DNA of 64,000 nt from NCBI GenBank assembly GCA_029690005.1, contig CP121458.1, positions 496,001-560,000 on the forward strand. Reading direction: 5' to 3'. Below the pieces are notes generated by a model. The model did not search any database, was not told the DNA's origin, and saw only the letters and a program-made list of their open reading frames with translations. Positions 55,987-64,000 of this stretch are shown piece after piece; position 1 is the stretch's first letter, and each line of letters begins with the position of its first letter. Source of the DNA: Prescottella defluvii (GTDB lineage Bacteria > Actinomycetota > Actinomycetes > Mycobacteriales > Mycobacteriaceae). The position numbers and the translations under genes are program-made.

Positions 55987-57630
55987 TCAGAGGTCCGACT
56001 CGTGCGGAATCTCGTCGACCGCACGCTCGCTCATCCACTCGCGCAGCACCTTGGTGGCGATGACGTCGTCCTCGTTGTACTCGAGGAGCCGCTGACGCTG
56101 CGTGAGATCCGGTTCGCCGTCGTACCCGACGGCCTCGCGGTACCAGCTCATCGACGCCTCGCCGCTGGCCTCGGCGTCACGCCAGTGGAAGCCGGCGACT
56201 GGTGCGATCTTCTTGAGCCCCTTGCCGTTCGGGCACACGAAGTTCTCCCCGACGGCCTGGTAGATGTCCACCCACTGCGGGCCGTCGATGAACTCGCGGA
56301 TCTCGGCGACGGTGGGGATGCCCTCCACACCGGCGAACCGGCGCGCCGAGTCGAGTAGCCACTTGTCCTCGGCTGCACGCGAATAGCAGTACGCGGCAAA
56401 GGTTTTCCCGACGGCGGCGGCACCGGCTCGCTCGGCCATGAGCCACGTCCAGAACTCGGCGAACGAGCGCGCCTCGTCGACGGTGGGCACCGGGTCCCAG
56501 CTCACGAACGGCCGGTACACCGACGTGCCCGCGACGTTGAGCAGCGTGCCCCACAGGTAGGCGCCGTGCTCCTGGTAGCTCTCCATGTCGACGTCCACCT
56601 CGACGTCGGCCCGGGTCACCGTGACGGTCTCGTTGCGCCGCACCAGCTGCGCCCCCGCCAGCCACGCCTTCGCCGTGACGACGGTGTCGTGGAACGAGTT
56701 GTGCGGCCACTCCTCCGGGGCGTCGCCCTCCCACGCCGCCAGCTGCTCGATGGTGCGCACGCCCCGCTCGCGCAGCACCTCGGCGCGGGATCCGGACGCC
56801 ACCAGCGACACGTCGTGGGTCTCCTCCAGCTTCGCCCGGCAGCCCGGCCACCACGGGCAGGAGCGGCACTCGCCGATCTGCGACGGCACCGTCGGCACCT
56901 CGCCGCGGGCGACGGCGATCCGGTCGGCGAAGCGCTCGTCGTAGTCGTCCAGCACGGTGGACAGGTCGTGCACGAGGACGCAGTCGGCGCCGTAGCCGAT
57001 GGCGCCGCCCAGCGCCGACGGGCTCGCCAGCCCGTGCCGCTCGAGCATCCGGTACACGTGCGCCAGCCGCATCTGGTCGCGCAGCTGCGCGCGGACCTTG
57101 CGGGTCTCGTCGACGGCCGGCGCCCACTCGAACAGTCCCGACGTGGTCGCCCCGCTGCCCGGGTCGGTGACCTTGTGGTTGACGACGATGACGGGGATGT
57201 AGCCGCCGCGGTCGGTGTCGCGCAGCAGAATCTCGGCGCGTCCGCGCCGACCGGTGTCGCGCTCGGACGGCAGCACCGCGCCCCAGATCTTGTCGGCCCC
57301 GCTCCGGCACGCCTCGAGCGTCGCGCGGGCCCGCTGACCGGCCGGTCCGTCGGGCTCGATCCGCACCCACGCGTCGGGGTCGGCGTCCGCGAGTCGGACC
57401 CGCACCGCCTCGCGCTGCGCGGCCGCGGCCTCCTGACGCTGCTTGACGCCGGTGTTCTCCGGCACCCCGACGAGCTGGTCGGGGTAGGTGGCGTCGAGAT
57501 GGATCCGATGGCGGCACCGCGTCAGCGCGCCGGGCTCGAGCAGCACTGGGGCCGCAGCTCCGGAAGCGTCACTTCTGGCCGGCGCCGCCTGCGCGGTGCC
57601 GGCGCCGTCCTGCGGGCCGATCGGGAACAC
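55987..57630 (-). CDS. TM0106-type RecB-like nuclease with C-terminal RNase H-like domain
   Basis: 547 residues. The N-terminal half is a RecB/Cas4-like PD-(D/E)xK region with IPVIVVNHK near residue 145. An iron-sulfur-type Cys set is seen: Cys in LTRCRHRIHLDATYPD near 36 and ECRSCPWWPGC near 255. The C-terminal half has DVDMESYQEHGAYLW (DxE) and LEYNEDDVIATKVL (NxxD), as in DEDD exonucleases. TM0106 proteins are predicted nucleases of unknown role. GTG at 57630 was chosen; the ORF extends upstream to 57732 without support. No cas genes are nearby. Confidence 0.82.
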   Translation of the reverse strand: MFPIGPQDGAGTAQAAPARSDASGAAAPVLLEPGALTRCRHRIHLDATYPDQLVGVPENTGVKQRQEAAAAQREAVRVRLADADPDAWVRIEPDGPAGQRARATLEACRSGADKIWGAVLPSERDTGRRGRAEILLRDTDRGGYIPVIVVNHKVTDPGSGATTSGLFEWAPAVDETRKVRAQLRDQMRLAHVYRMLERHGLASPSALGGAIGYGADCVLVHDLSTVLDDYDERFADRIAVARGEVPTVPSQIGECRSCPWWPGCRAKLEETHDVSLVASGSRAEVLRERGVRTIEQLAAWEGDAPEEWPHNSFHDTVVTAKAWLAGAQLVRRNETVTVTRADVEVDVDMESYQEHGAYLWGTLLNVAGTSVYRPFVSWDPVPTVDEARSFAEFWTWLMAERAGAAAVGKTFAAYCYSRAAEDKWLLDSARRFAGVEGIPTVAEIREFIDGPQWVDIYQAVGENFVCPNGKGLKKIAPVAGFHWRDAEASGEASMSWYREAVGYDGEPDLTQRQRLLEYNEDDVIATKVLREWMSERAVDEIPHESDL

Positions 57631-57752
57631 ACGATGTGGAAGATTATGTGCTCGCCTAGGGTAAAGCCGAAAGCGGCGATCAAAAACGAGCACAGATAGG
57701 CTGTGACGCAGTTCGCGCCCGCGCCGAAACACCAGATGGAGGGGCCTTTCCA

Positions 57753-58382
57753 GTGGGGTTGTTCAAGAAACGTAAGCGGCGTGCCACGCGCAAGGCCGAG
57801 GCGAAGGCGCTGAAGCACAAGGCCAAGCTCGAGGCCAAGCTCGGCGCCAAGAACGACCGCAAGAAGCACCGGTCCGACTCGAAGGCGCAGAAGAAGGTCG
57901 ACAAGGCCCAGATCGCCACGCTCAAGGCGCAGGAGAAGGCCGCCGTCAAGGCCGCGGAGAAGGGCGTGAGCGTCGCCCAGCTGCGCCGCTACCTCGGCGT
58001 CGCGCGCCTGCTCGCGCCCGTCGTCGTCCCGATCGCGTACCGCGGCGCGACCGCGCTGCGCGGCCAGATCGACACCCAGCGCGCGCAGCGCATGGGTATC
58101 GCCGTCGACCAGCTCGGCGAGTACACCGGCCACGGCGCCAAGCTCAGCGCCCGTATCGCCGGCGCCGAGAAGTCCGTCGACGAGATCGTCACCCGCCACC
58201 CCGGCGACGCCGAGACCCAGCAGTTCGCGTCCGCGATCCGCGCCCGCCTCGGCGACCTGGGCACCGCCGTCCGCTCGGCCGAGCAGATGCCCGCCGCCCG
58301 CCGCAAGCAGGCCCACCACGCCATCTCCGCGGAACTCGACGGCGTCGAGGCCGACATCCTGGCGCGCCTCGGCGTGCGCTGA
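57753..58382 (+). CDS. DUF6474 family protein
   Basis: 209 residues. Lys/Ala-rich start GLFKKRKRRATRKAEAKALK with a long charged helix to residue 75, then a short hydrophobic region YLGVARLLAPVVVPIAYRGA, then an amphipathic helical tail. Actinobacterial family of unknown role; it may be membrane-associated or bind DNA or acidic lipids. GTG start at 57753. Precedes the copper-type cluster and is divergent from the nuclease gene. Confidence 0.75.
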   Translation: MGLFKKRKRRATRKAEAKALKHKAKLEAKLGAKNDRKKHRSDSKAQKKVDKAQIATLKAQEKAAVKAAEKGVSVAQLRRYLGVARLLAPVVVPIAYRGATALRGQIDTQRAQRMGIAVDQLGEYTGHGAKLSARIAGAEKSVDEIVTRHPGDAETQQFASAIRARLGDLGTAVRSAEQMPAARRKQAHHAISAELDGVEADILARLGVR

Positions 58383-58397
58383 CCCCTCTCGATCACC

Positions 58398-58925
58398 GTG
58401 TCCGTCCGTCGTCCCGCCCCCACCGCCGCCCTCCGCGGCGGCGCGGTGGGGGCGACGACGGCGACGCTGGCCGTGGCCGCGCACGGCATCGGCGGCGGCG
58501 GACTCCCGGACTCCGCAACGCTGACGCTGCTGCTCGCGGCCTGCGCCGGGCTCGGCGCGGCCGTCGGCGGCGTGCCCGTCCTCAGCCGCAGCCGGTGGGC
58601 GCTGCTCGCGGCGCTCGCCGCCGGGCAGAGCGTCGGCCACCTCGCGTTGACACTCGCGCCCGACGCTCACGTCCACAGCGGAGTCCCCGCGCTCGCGATG
58701 CTCGCCGCGCACGCCTCGGCCACCATGGTCTGCGCAGCCCTGATCCTCACCGCGGAGCGGCTGTACGGGCCGATCACCGCTGTCCGGCGCGCCGCCCTCG
58801 AGCCACCCGTGCTCGGCGTCGATCCGGCGCTATCCCTCCGGCCGCGACCGCTCGACCGCCGTGCGCCCCGTCTCACTGTGCTCGCCGCCGGGCTGTCCCG
58901 GCGCGGACCGCCGGTGTTCGCCTGA
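58398..58925 (+). CDS. small membrane protein with His-rich outer loop
   Basis: 175 residues with four or five hydrophobic segments. The loop LTLAPDAHVHSGVPALAMLA and VGHLALTLAPDAHVHS place several His residues together, possibly metal-binding. The tail (residues 130-175) is Arg/Pro-rich and cytoplasmic. Similar proteins occur just before YcnI-CopC-CopD genes in actinobacteria, so a copper-linked role is likely but unproved. It lies 15 bases after the DUF6474 stop. Confidence 0.65.
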   Translation: MSVRRPAPTAALRGGAVGATTATLAVAAHGIGGGGLPDSATLTLLLAACAGLGAAVGGVPVLSRSRWALLAALAAGQSVGHLALTLAPDAHVHSGVPALAMLAAHASATMVCAALILTAERLYGPITAVRRAALEPPVLGVDPALSLRPRPLDRRAPRLTVLAAGLSRRGPPVFA

Positions 58926-58969
58926 CCCGCGAACCCGGTACCTCCGCACAGAAAAGACACCCGAAAGAA

Positions 58970-59626
58970 ATGAAGCGAATCATCTCCCGCGCCCTCCTGA
59001 CGGCGGGCGCCGCGGGCAGCGCGCTGCTGCTGGCCACCGGCGTGGCCTCGGCGCACGTCTCGGTCGCCGCGCCCGGCGCCGAGCAGGGCGGCTACACCGT
59101 CCTCACGTTCCGTGTCCCCACCGAGTCCGAGACCGCCGGCACGACGGCCGTGACGGTGCAGCTGCCGAACCTCAAGTCGGCCCGCACCGAGCCGATGCCC
59201 GGTTGGACCTCGACCGTCCAGAAGGATCCGGCGTCCGCCACCGCGACGTCGGTGACCTGGACGGCGAACCCCGGCGTGAGCGTCGGACCCGGCCAGTTCC
59301 AGCAGTTCGTCCTCTCCGCCGGGCCGCTGCCCGAGCAGGACCAGGTGGAGTTCCCCGCCACCCAGACGTACAGCGACGGCAAGGTCGTGCAGTGGAACCA
59401 GCAGCCCAACCCGGATGGCAGCGAGCCCGACAACCCGGCGCCGACGCTGACCCTCGCGGCCGGCACCGGTGACGGCGACGCGCACGGCAACGTGCCCGCG
59501 GCCGCCGAAGAGACCACGAACACCAGCGACACCACCGCCCGCTGGCTCGGCGGCATCGGCCTGGCTCTGGGCGCGCTCGGCGCCGTGCTGGGTGTCACCG
59601 CGATGATCCGGAGCCGTCGCGCATGA
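58970..59626 (+). CDS. YcnI family copper-binding protein
   Basis: 218 residues. Signal peptide ends ATGVASAHVSVAAPG; the His at the new N-terminus begins the YcnI (DUF1775) domain, where it takes part in Cu(II) binding. LPNLKSARTEPMPGWTSTVQ and NPGVSVGPGQFQQFVLSAGP are typical of the domain. A C-terminal membrane segment (WLGGIGLALGALGAVLGV) anchors it. Probably a periplasmic-side copper chaperone. Its stop overlaps the copC start by 4 bases. Confidence 0.92.
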   Translation: MKRIISRALLTAGAAGSALLLATGVASAHVSVAAPGAEQGGYTVLTFRVPTESETAGTTAVTVQLPNLKSARTEPMPGWTSTVQKDPASATATSVTWTANPGVSVGPGQFQQFVLSAGPLPEQDQVEFPATQTYSDGKVVQWNQQPNPDGSEPDNPAPTLTLAAGTGDGDAHGNVPAAAEETTNTSDTTARWLGGIGLALGALGAVLGVTAMIRSRRA

Positions 59627-60174
59627 ACGGCCGCAAGGTAGTCAGCCTCCGCGTCATCGCGATCGGCTTCGTGGCGATGCTGGCGACGATGCTGGGCGTC
59701 GGCACGGCGTCCGCGCACTCCGCGGTCGTCGGCAGCGACCCGGCGAACGGTGCGCAGATCGCGACCGCCCCCGAGCGGGTGAGCCTGAGGTTCAACGAGG
59801 CGCTGCAGGAGAAGTTCGCGTCGCTCACCGTCGTCGGCCCCGACGGCAACCTGTGGTCGAAGGGGAACCCGACGGTCCAGGGCGACACGGTCAGCGTGCC
59901 CCTCGAGGGTCTCGGCCCCGTCGGCGACTACACGATCGCGTTCCGCGTCACCTCCGCCGACGGCCATCCCGTCAGCGGCACTCAGGTGTTCACGCTGACG
60001 CAGGAGGGCACCGGCACGCCCGGCCCGAAGGCCGGCGGAAGCCAGTCGTCCAACAGCTCGGACGGGTCCTCCGACAGCGGCAACACGCTGATCTGGGTGT
60101 TCGTCGGCGTCGGCGTCGTCGTCGTAGCCGGCGGCCTGTGGTTCGCCCTGCGCAAGCCGCGCGGCGAGAACTGA
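59623..60174 (+). CDS. CopC-domain copper-binding protein
   Basis: 183 residues. Signal ending GVGTASAHSAVVGSDPANGA; the N-terminal His after cleavage, with ADGHPVSGTQVFTL (second His), forms the Cu(II) site of CopC. APERVSLRFNEALQEKFASL is typical of the fold. A Ser/Gly linker and a C-terminal membrane segment follow (LIWVFVGVGVVVVAGGLWF). Likely passes copper to CopD. Translationally coupled to YcnI gene. Confidence 0.93.
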   Translation: MNGRKVVSLRVIAIGFVAMLATMLGVGTASAHSAVVGSDPANGAQIATAPERVSLRFNEALQEKFASLTVVGPDGNLWSKGNPTVQGDTVSVPLEGLGPVGDYTIAFRVTSADGHPVSGTQVFTLTQEGTGTPGPKAGGSQSSNSSDGSSDSGNTLIWVFVGVGVVVVAGGLWFALRKPRGEN

Positions 60175-60181
60175 CGAGGCG

Positions 60182-61135
60182 ATGAGGACGGCGGGGTCGG
60201 TCGCTGCCGGCCGGGCGTGGCTGCTGTCCGCCGTCCTCACCGCCCTGGCCGGCGTCGGGCTCGCATGGCTGCTCGCCACCCCGGACGGTCCCTCCCCCAC
60301 CAGCGTGATCCGGGTGCTCGCCGTCGGGCTGGGCGCGGCGGTGTTCGGGCTCGCCGGGTGGCAGTGGCTCCAGCGCGACGAGCGCCGGCCCGCCCTCGAC
60401 TCCGGTCTGCTGTGGCAGATGACCGCCGCGCTGGCGGGCGCGTGGACGGTCGCCGAGATCGTGCTGCTGGTCCTCGAGGCCGCCGAGGCCGAGGGCCGCT
60501 CTCGGTTCGCGGTGGCGCCGGGCACCGTCGTCGACTTCGTTCGCCTGGTCAGCGCGGGCCGACTCGGCGCCGCGACCGTGGTGTGCACCGCCCTGATCAC
60601 CGTGGTCGCCGCGGTCGCCTTTCGGCGGAGCCTGCCGTGGCCCGCGGCCCCCGTGCTGGCGCTGTCCGGGCTGGCACTCATCGCCCGCCCGATCAGCGGC
60701 CACATGTCGCAGCAGACGCTCGGATCCCTGCTCGACGCCGGACACGTCCTCGCCGCCGCGACGTGGTTCGGGATGCTCGTCGCTTTGGCGCTCACCGCCC
60801 GCTCCCGCGGGGCGTGGTCGTCGCTGCTGCCGCGCTACTCGACGATCGCGTGGCGCTGCGTGTGGGTGCTCGCGGCGACCGGTGTCGTCAACGCCGCCGT
60901 TCGGCTCGACGGATTCGGCCCGCTCGTCACCACCGGGTACGGCCGGGTGGTGCTCGCCAAGGTGACCGCACTGGCAGTCCTGCTCGCGGCAGGGTGGTGG
61001 CTGCGCCGCACGTGGGTCGCGCCCGCCGCCGGGCACCGCATGAGCGCCGACGCGTCACTGCGCCGCGCGGTCGGTGAATCGGCGATGATGGCAATCGCGT
61101 TCGGACTCGCGGCGGCACTGGCGACCACCGCCTGA
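60182..61135 (+). CDS. CopD family copper transport membrane protein
   Basis: 317 residues, about eight membrane segments. LIARPISGHMSQQTLGSLLD followed by AGHVLAAATWFGMLVALAL includes the conserved His and Trp of CopD. It imports copper across the membrane from CopC-type donors. It starts 7 bases after the copC stop, so YcnI-CopC-CopD form one operon. It ends 10 bases from the convergent WxL-like gene. ATG 60182 is the first start. Confidence 0.9.
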   Translation: MRTAGSVAAGRAWLLSAVLTALAGVGLAWLLATPDGPSPTSVIRVLAVGLGAAVFGLAGWQWLQRDERRPALDSGLLWQMTAALAGAWTVAEIVLLVLEAAEAEGRSRFAVAPGTVVDFVRLVSAGRLGAATVVCTALITVVAAVAFRRSLPWPAAPVLALSGLALIARPISGHMSQQTLGSLLDAGHVLAAATWFGMLVALALTARSRGAWSSLLPRYSTIAWRCVWVLAATGVVNAAVRLDGFGPLVTTGYGRVVLAKVTALAVLLAAGWWLRRTWVAPAAGHRMSADASLRRAVGESAMMAIAFGLAAALATTA

Positions 61136-61145
61136 TCCGCAACGG

Positions 61146-61922
61146 CTACGCGACCGAGACTGTGATGGTGCCCGTGTATGTTCCCACGGCGGCGCCGCCG
61201 GGTAGTTGACCGTCAATGCCGGGGTCCAACTGATCGTTCGAGCCAATCGAGCCCGGTGCGCTCGACGACGGCCCTCGGACCACCGAGGCTCTGCGCCCCC
61301 GTCGAATTCAGAGCACCACCCAATGCCTTACCAGCGATCGCGGTCGCTTCATATGTGACAGCGCTCTTCGGGATCGTCATGTTGGGGCCGACGAAGTCCG
61401 TCGTCGACGCGGTCGCGACCCACGATTTGTTGGAGCCGCCGGCGTTGTCGGACACGGAAATTACGGGAAGGGTGCCACTCGCCCGCGTTGCGCCGGGAAC
61501 GATCGTCCCGACCGGTCCCCAGGTACCGATGGACAAGCCGGACCGACCCTCCGCGGCAGTCGCGAACAGACCAGGGCTCCCCGACGGCGCCGGCGTCGTG
61601 GTCGTCACCGTCTCCTGCGTGGTCAACTGCGGCGACGGGGTCGCAGTCGTCGGCGCTGCGGTCGTCGTCGCGATCACGCTCGTCGTCGTTGGTGTTTGAT
61701 CCGACGAATCACGCTGGGCGACGTAGCGGCGGGGGTCGTCGTCGGTGCAGCCGTGGTGGTGGTCGGCGCAGCCGTCGTCGTGCTCGCCTCGCCGCTCGTC
61801 GACACCACGTCGGTCGCCGTCACATCCGACGGTGCCGCCGTAGCGACCGGCGCGCCGACGAGAACCAGCACGCCGGCGGCGACCGACAGGCGAAGTGCGC
61901 GGGGCATCCGGTTGCGCCACAT
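61146..61922 (-). CDS. WxL-like secreted surface protein, frame-broken
   Basis: About 259 residues after repair. Signal MPRALRLSVAAGVLVLVGAP ending ATAAP, a long Thr/Pro-rich linker (TTTAAPTTTTAAPTTTPAAT), then a domain with WVATASTTDFVGPNMTIPKS, VVERTGLDWLER, ISWTPALTVNYP and closing GTYTGTITVSVA. The domain is paralogous to the protein at 63020. Tryptophan-containing repeats and a terminal beta-strand recall WxL domains, which bind peptidoglycan in Firmicutes. Breaks near 61710, 61230 and 61195 fit missing bases. Overlaps nothing; 2 bases after the next gene. Confidence 0.65.
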
Positions 61923-61924
61923 GG

Positions 61925-62953
61925 CTACTGCTCCGTGCCCGAAGGACGACGCCTCCGGATCACCAGGTATGCACCGAGTCCGGCGACGACGAGCACCGCC
62001 ACCACGATTCCGAGGATGAGCGGCCACGACGTCGAGTCGGACGCGCCGACGGATTCGCCGTCGCCCTTGTCCGGGAAGGTGACCGTCGCCGACATGTCGT
62101 GCTTGACGATGCCGCTCTCGAGTTTCACGTCGGCCTTCCACGGACCGGCGGGCAGCGCGGCGCTGTCGGGAACGGCGATGGCGACCTCGCCGTTCTCGCC
62201 GGGCGCGATGGTCGCGACCTGACCGTCGATGGGGCCGGCGGACAGGCCTCCGGGTCCGCCCGAAAGGTTCAGGGTGCCGGCGAGATCGACCGCGCGGCCG
62301 CCGGTGTTGGTGACCGAGGCGACGACGGATGCAGTGCCGTCCGGTCCGCGCCGAGGGGTGAGGCTGGAGATGGTGAAGTCAGCGGGCGGACCGTTACCCG
62401 GACCCACCGAGAGGTAGACGCGGACGCCGACGCGGGATTCGTTGGTGATGCCGCTGCCGTCGGTGGCAGGAGTCTTGTGCGATGCCCAGATCACCGCGTA
62501 CTGCTCGACCTCCGGTGCATCCTTGGGGACCGCGATCGTCACCGCCACCTCGGCCTGCTGACCGTTGTCGAGCTCCAGCGTCGGCTGGTCGACGGTGGTC
62601 CACGAGGTGAGGGCGTTCTTCTCGCCGGGTTCCTGGAGCACGAACGCGCCGTCGGCGATGCGTGCGGGTCCCGCGTAGACATCGATCTTCGCCGGCGCGC
62701 CGGTGTTGTCGGACACCATCACATGTCGGGTGATGGTGGTTCCGGGCGGGAGGTTGTCGACGATGTACCGGAGCGCCCGAGGGTCGTCCTTGAGTTCCAC
62801 CGGCGCATCGACGAGACGGATGCCGATCGAACCGTCGAGCACAGCACCCGCCGGCTGGTCGGGCTCGGCGATTGCGGACGCGGGAATCCCGACCGCCAGC
62901 AGGGTGGCAGCGAGAAGAGCGAGGAGGCTACGCAGCGCAGGGAGGGAACGCAT
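61925..62953 (-). CDS. DUF916-like (WxL-interacting) membrane-anchored surface protein
   Basis: 342 residues. Signal LLALLAATLLAVGIPASAIA, then GSIGIRLVDAPVELKDDPRA and YIVDNLPPGTTITRHVMVSD, the start of a DUF916-type peptidoglycan-binding domain; a second Ig-like domain has FTISSLTPRRGPDGTASVVA. C-terminal membrane segment LILGIVVAVLVVAGLGAYLV with RRRRP tail. In Firmicutes such proteins pair with WxL proteins; here it is between two WxL-like paralogues, the same gene logic in an actinobacterium. Start ATG 62953. Confidence 0.78.
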   Translation of the reverse strand: MRSLPALRSLLALLAATLLAVGIPASAIAEPDQPAGAVLDGSIGIRLVDAPVELKDDPRALRYIVDNLPPGTTITRHVMVSDNTGAPAKIDVYAGPARIADGAFVLQEPGEKNALTSWTTVDQPTLELDNGQQAEVAVTIAVPKDAPEVEQYAVIWASHKTPATDGSGITNESRVGVRVYLSVGPGNGPPADFTISSLTPRRGPDGTASVVASVTNTGGRAVDLAGTLNLSGGPGGLSAGPIDGQVATIAPGENGEVAIAVPDSAALPAGPWKADVKLESGIVKHDMSATVTFPDKGDGESVGASDSTSWPLILGIVVAVLVVAGLGAYLVIRRRRPSGTEQ

Positions 62954-63019
62954 GGATCACTTTCTAGCGGGCCGGCCGGGACGCCCGGTGTGCGCCCCGG
63001 CCGGTGGGTGCCGAATGCT

Positions 63020-63546
63020 CTAGGCGACCGAGACGGTCACGGTGCCCTTGTAGGTGCCGATCGCGGCACCGCCCGGGTAGTCGACCTTGAGCGACGGAGT
63101 CCAGGTGATGATTTCGGTGGGCCAGTTCAGGCCGGTGCGATTGACCACTGCCTTCGGGGCATCCAGGGTCTGCGCCCCGGCCGAGTCCAGATTTCCGCCC
63201 AACAGACCGCCGGCGAGGGCCGTCGCGTTGTAGGTGACCGCGCTCTTCGGGATCGTCATGTCGGTGCCGACGAAGTCGGTCGACGACGCCGTAGCGGTCC
63301 AGCCGCGCCCGGAGCCGTTGCGGAGTCGTTCACGGTGACGGTGGTGAGGGTGCCGCTGGCGCCGCCCGCCCCGGGAACGATGGTGCCGACCGGGCCGCCC
63401 GTGATCAGGGACAGGCCGCCGCCTGCACCGGCGATGACGAAGGTGACGTCGGTGTTGGCCGAGGTGTCGGCGTTCGCGGCGGCAGTGGAGACCAGCAGCC
63501 CGGCGGCTGCGACGACACCGGCAGCGGCAAGCGTGATTTTGCGCAT
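63020..63546 (-). CDS. second WxL-like secreted protein, frame-broken once
   Basis: About 176 residues after repair. Signal MRKITLAAAGVVAAAGLLVS ending ANADT, then LSLITGGPVGTIVPGAGG, and after a break near 63310 GWTATASSTDFVGTDMTIPK, NRTGLNWPTEIITWTPSL and GTYKGTVTVSVA. Nearly the same domain as at 61146 but with no Thr/Pro linker. First gene of the three-gene cluster; 66 bases before the DUF916-like gene. Confidence 0.7.
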
Positions 63547-63635
63547 GAATCCTCTTAAGGGACGTTCGGGTCGAGCGGACAGCCCCGACAGCTCCGAACC
63601 GAACGGTCCGATTCGATACGGGGTCGATTATCGAT

Positions 63636-63654
63636 ACTCGACAGTTGGTCGAGT
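63636..63654. promoter_or_regulatory. inverted repeat in the divergent promoter region
   Basis: actcgac (63636-63642) and gtcgagt (63648-63654) are reverse complements with a 5-base spacer, 90 bases before the WxL-like gene. It could be an operator for either divergent unit. Confidence 0.3.
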
Positions 63655-63772
63655 GTCCAGAGTTGAAACGACAAAATGTTTGTTTGCCCCCACCGGTTTT
63701 CCGTCGACCGCGGCCCGGATCGCGTGGCGCACCCGCGCGGAGAACTCGCCCAATCGGTGACTGAATGTCGCA

Positions 63773-63778
63773 TAGGAT
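63773..63778 (+). promoter_or_regulatory. -10 element TAGGAT of the terminal SDR gene
   Basis: TAGGAT ends 8 bases before the ATG at 63787. Confidence 0.35.
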
Positions 63779-63786
63779 CCGTCACC

Positions 63787-64000
63787 ATGACTTCGACGGG
63801 GTGGTGGTTCCAGGCCAAGCATGCGCTCGACATGCGCGGCCCGTTCCCGCGGCGGCGCGGCCGCACGCTCACCGAGGCGGTGACAGGGCGGCGCGTCATG
63901 ATCACCGGGGCGTCCTCGGGCATCGGTCGCGCCGCCGCGATCGAAATCGCCGCTGCCGGCGCCACCGTGCTGCTGGTCGCCCGCCGCGAACCGGAGCTGC
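63787..64000 (+). CDS. short-chain dehydrogenase/reductase, 5' part
   Basis: First 71 residues, open to the window end. After an amphipathic lead of about 35 residues (KHALDMRGPFPRRRGRTLTE) comes the NAD(P)-binding ITGASSGIGRAAAIEIA and TVLLVARREPEL. The extended N-terminus is like that of mycobacterial SDRs that act on acyl-CoA or mycolate-related lipids, but the substrate part is outside the window. Confidence 0.85.
   Translation, partial: MTSTGWWFQAKHALDMRGPFPRRRGRTLTEAVTGRRVMITGASSGIGRAAAIEIAAAGATVLLVARREPEL

Noticed and set aside
61895..63760. A 621-codon plus-strand open frame across the WxL-like cluster
   Set aside because: Antisense to signal-peptide-bearing genes whose domains agree with each other; no motif on the plus strand.

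Overview
The window is high-GC actinobacterial DNA, most likely from Rhodococcus or a close relative in the Nocardiaceae/Mycobacteriales. The reasons are an EspG (ESX secretion) gene fragment, GTG starts, 4-bp start/stop overlaps, many leaderless TAnnnT promoters, a WS/DGAT acyltransferase, DUF2470, DUF5926, DUF4328 and DUF3558 families, and a gene order that (from memory) matches the M. tuberculosis run Rv3837c-Rv3848: phosphatase, pheA, DUF2470 protein, LCP protein, ferritin, glpQ1, membrane protein, sodA, hypothetical, membrane protein. That run lies near the chromosome origin in M. tuberculosis.

Layout. 1-8.7 kb: EspG fragment, phosphatase-pheA pair, an iron-box-controlled DUF2470 gene, a WS/DGAT-beta-lactamase-like pair, CPBP protease and an LCP cell-wall ligase. 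8.7-13.1 kb: two tandem ferritins and a four-gene minus-strand operon (rhodanese, DUF4328, GDPD, DUF5926). 13.2-13.4 kb: a dense cluster of DnaA-box-like sequences in a gene-free gap. 13.5-20.4 kb: F420-type oxidoreductase, Ser/Gly-repeat surface protein, MFS exporter, hemerythrin, msrA, acyltransferase. 20.5-26 kb: sodA, a manganese riboswitch with a GDT1-type Mn exporter, nitrobindin, and a second sodA overlapping nrdF. With the ferritins, msrA and iron box this makes a metal and oxidative-stress neighbourhood. 26-34 kb: hydrolase plus TetR, amidase, two overlapping lipoproteins, a NarL-type two-component system coupled to a SUKH protein. 34-41 kb: PadR with a perfect palindromic operator, a DUF3558 lipoprotein gene pair, and a degenerate second copy of that pair split by a 4.7-kb cassette (MHS transporter, amidohydrolase, double-headed Lrp regulator). 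41-45 kb: uncharacterised genes, a Baeyer-Villiger-type monooxygenase and RidA.

45.7-52.9 kb carries a tightly overlapping five-gene operon, SWIM zinc finger - DUF5691 - MoxR ATPase - DUF5682 - VWA, which is the best candidate for a poorly described multi-protein system. 53.8-55.2 kb carries a short threonyl-tRNA synthetase paralogue preceded by a leaderless leader peptide with three consecutive Thr codons and an intrinsic terminator, an apparent attenuator. A 27-residue hydrophobic peptide gene follows, then a TM0106-type nuclease, a copper-type YcnI-CopC-CopD cluster, and a WxL-like surface-protein cluster. The window ends inside an SDR gene.

About twenty genes are broken in frame, and nearly every break is repaired by adding one base to a run of G or C. 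I read these as homopolymer undercalls in the assembly, not real pseudogenes. Frame-broken genes are therefore listed as single CDS features with the break described. Real decay is claimed only for the duplicated DUF3558 pair.
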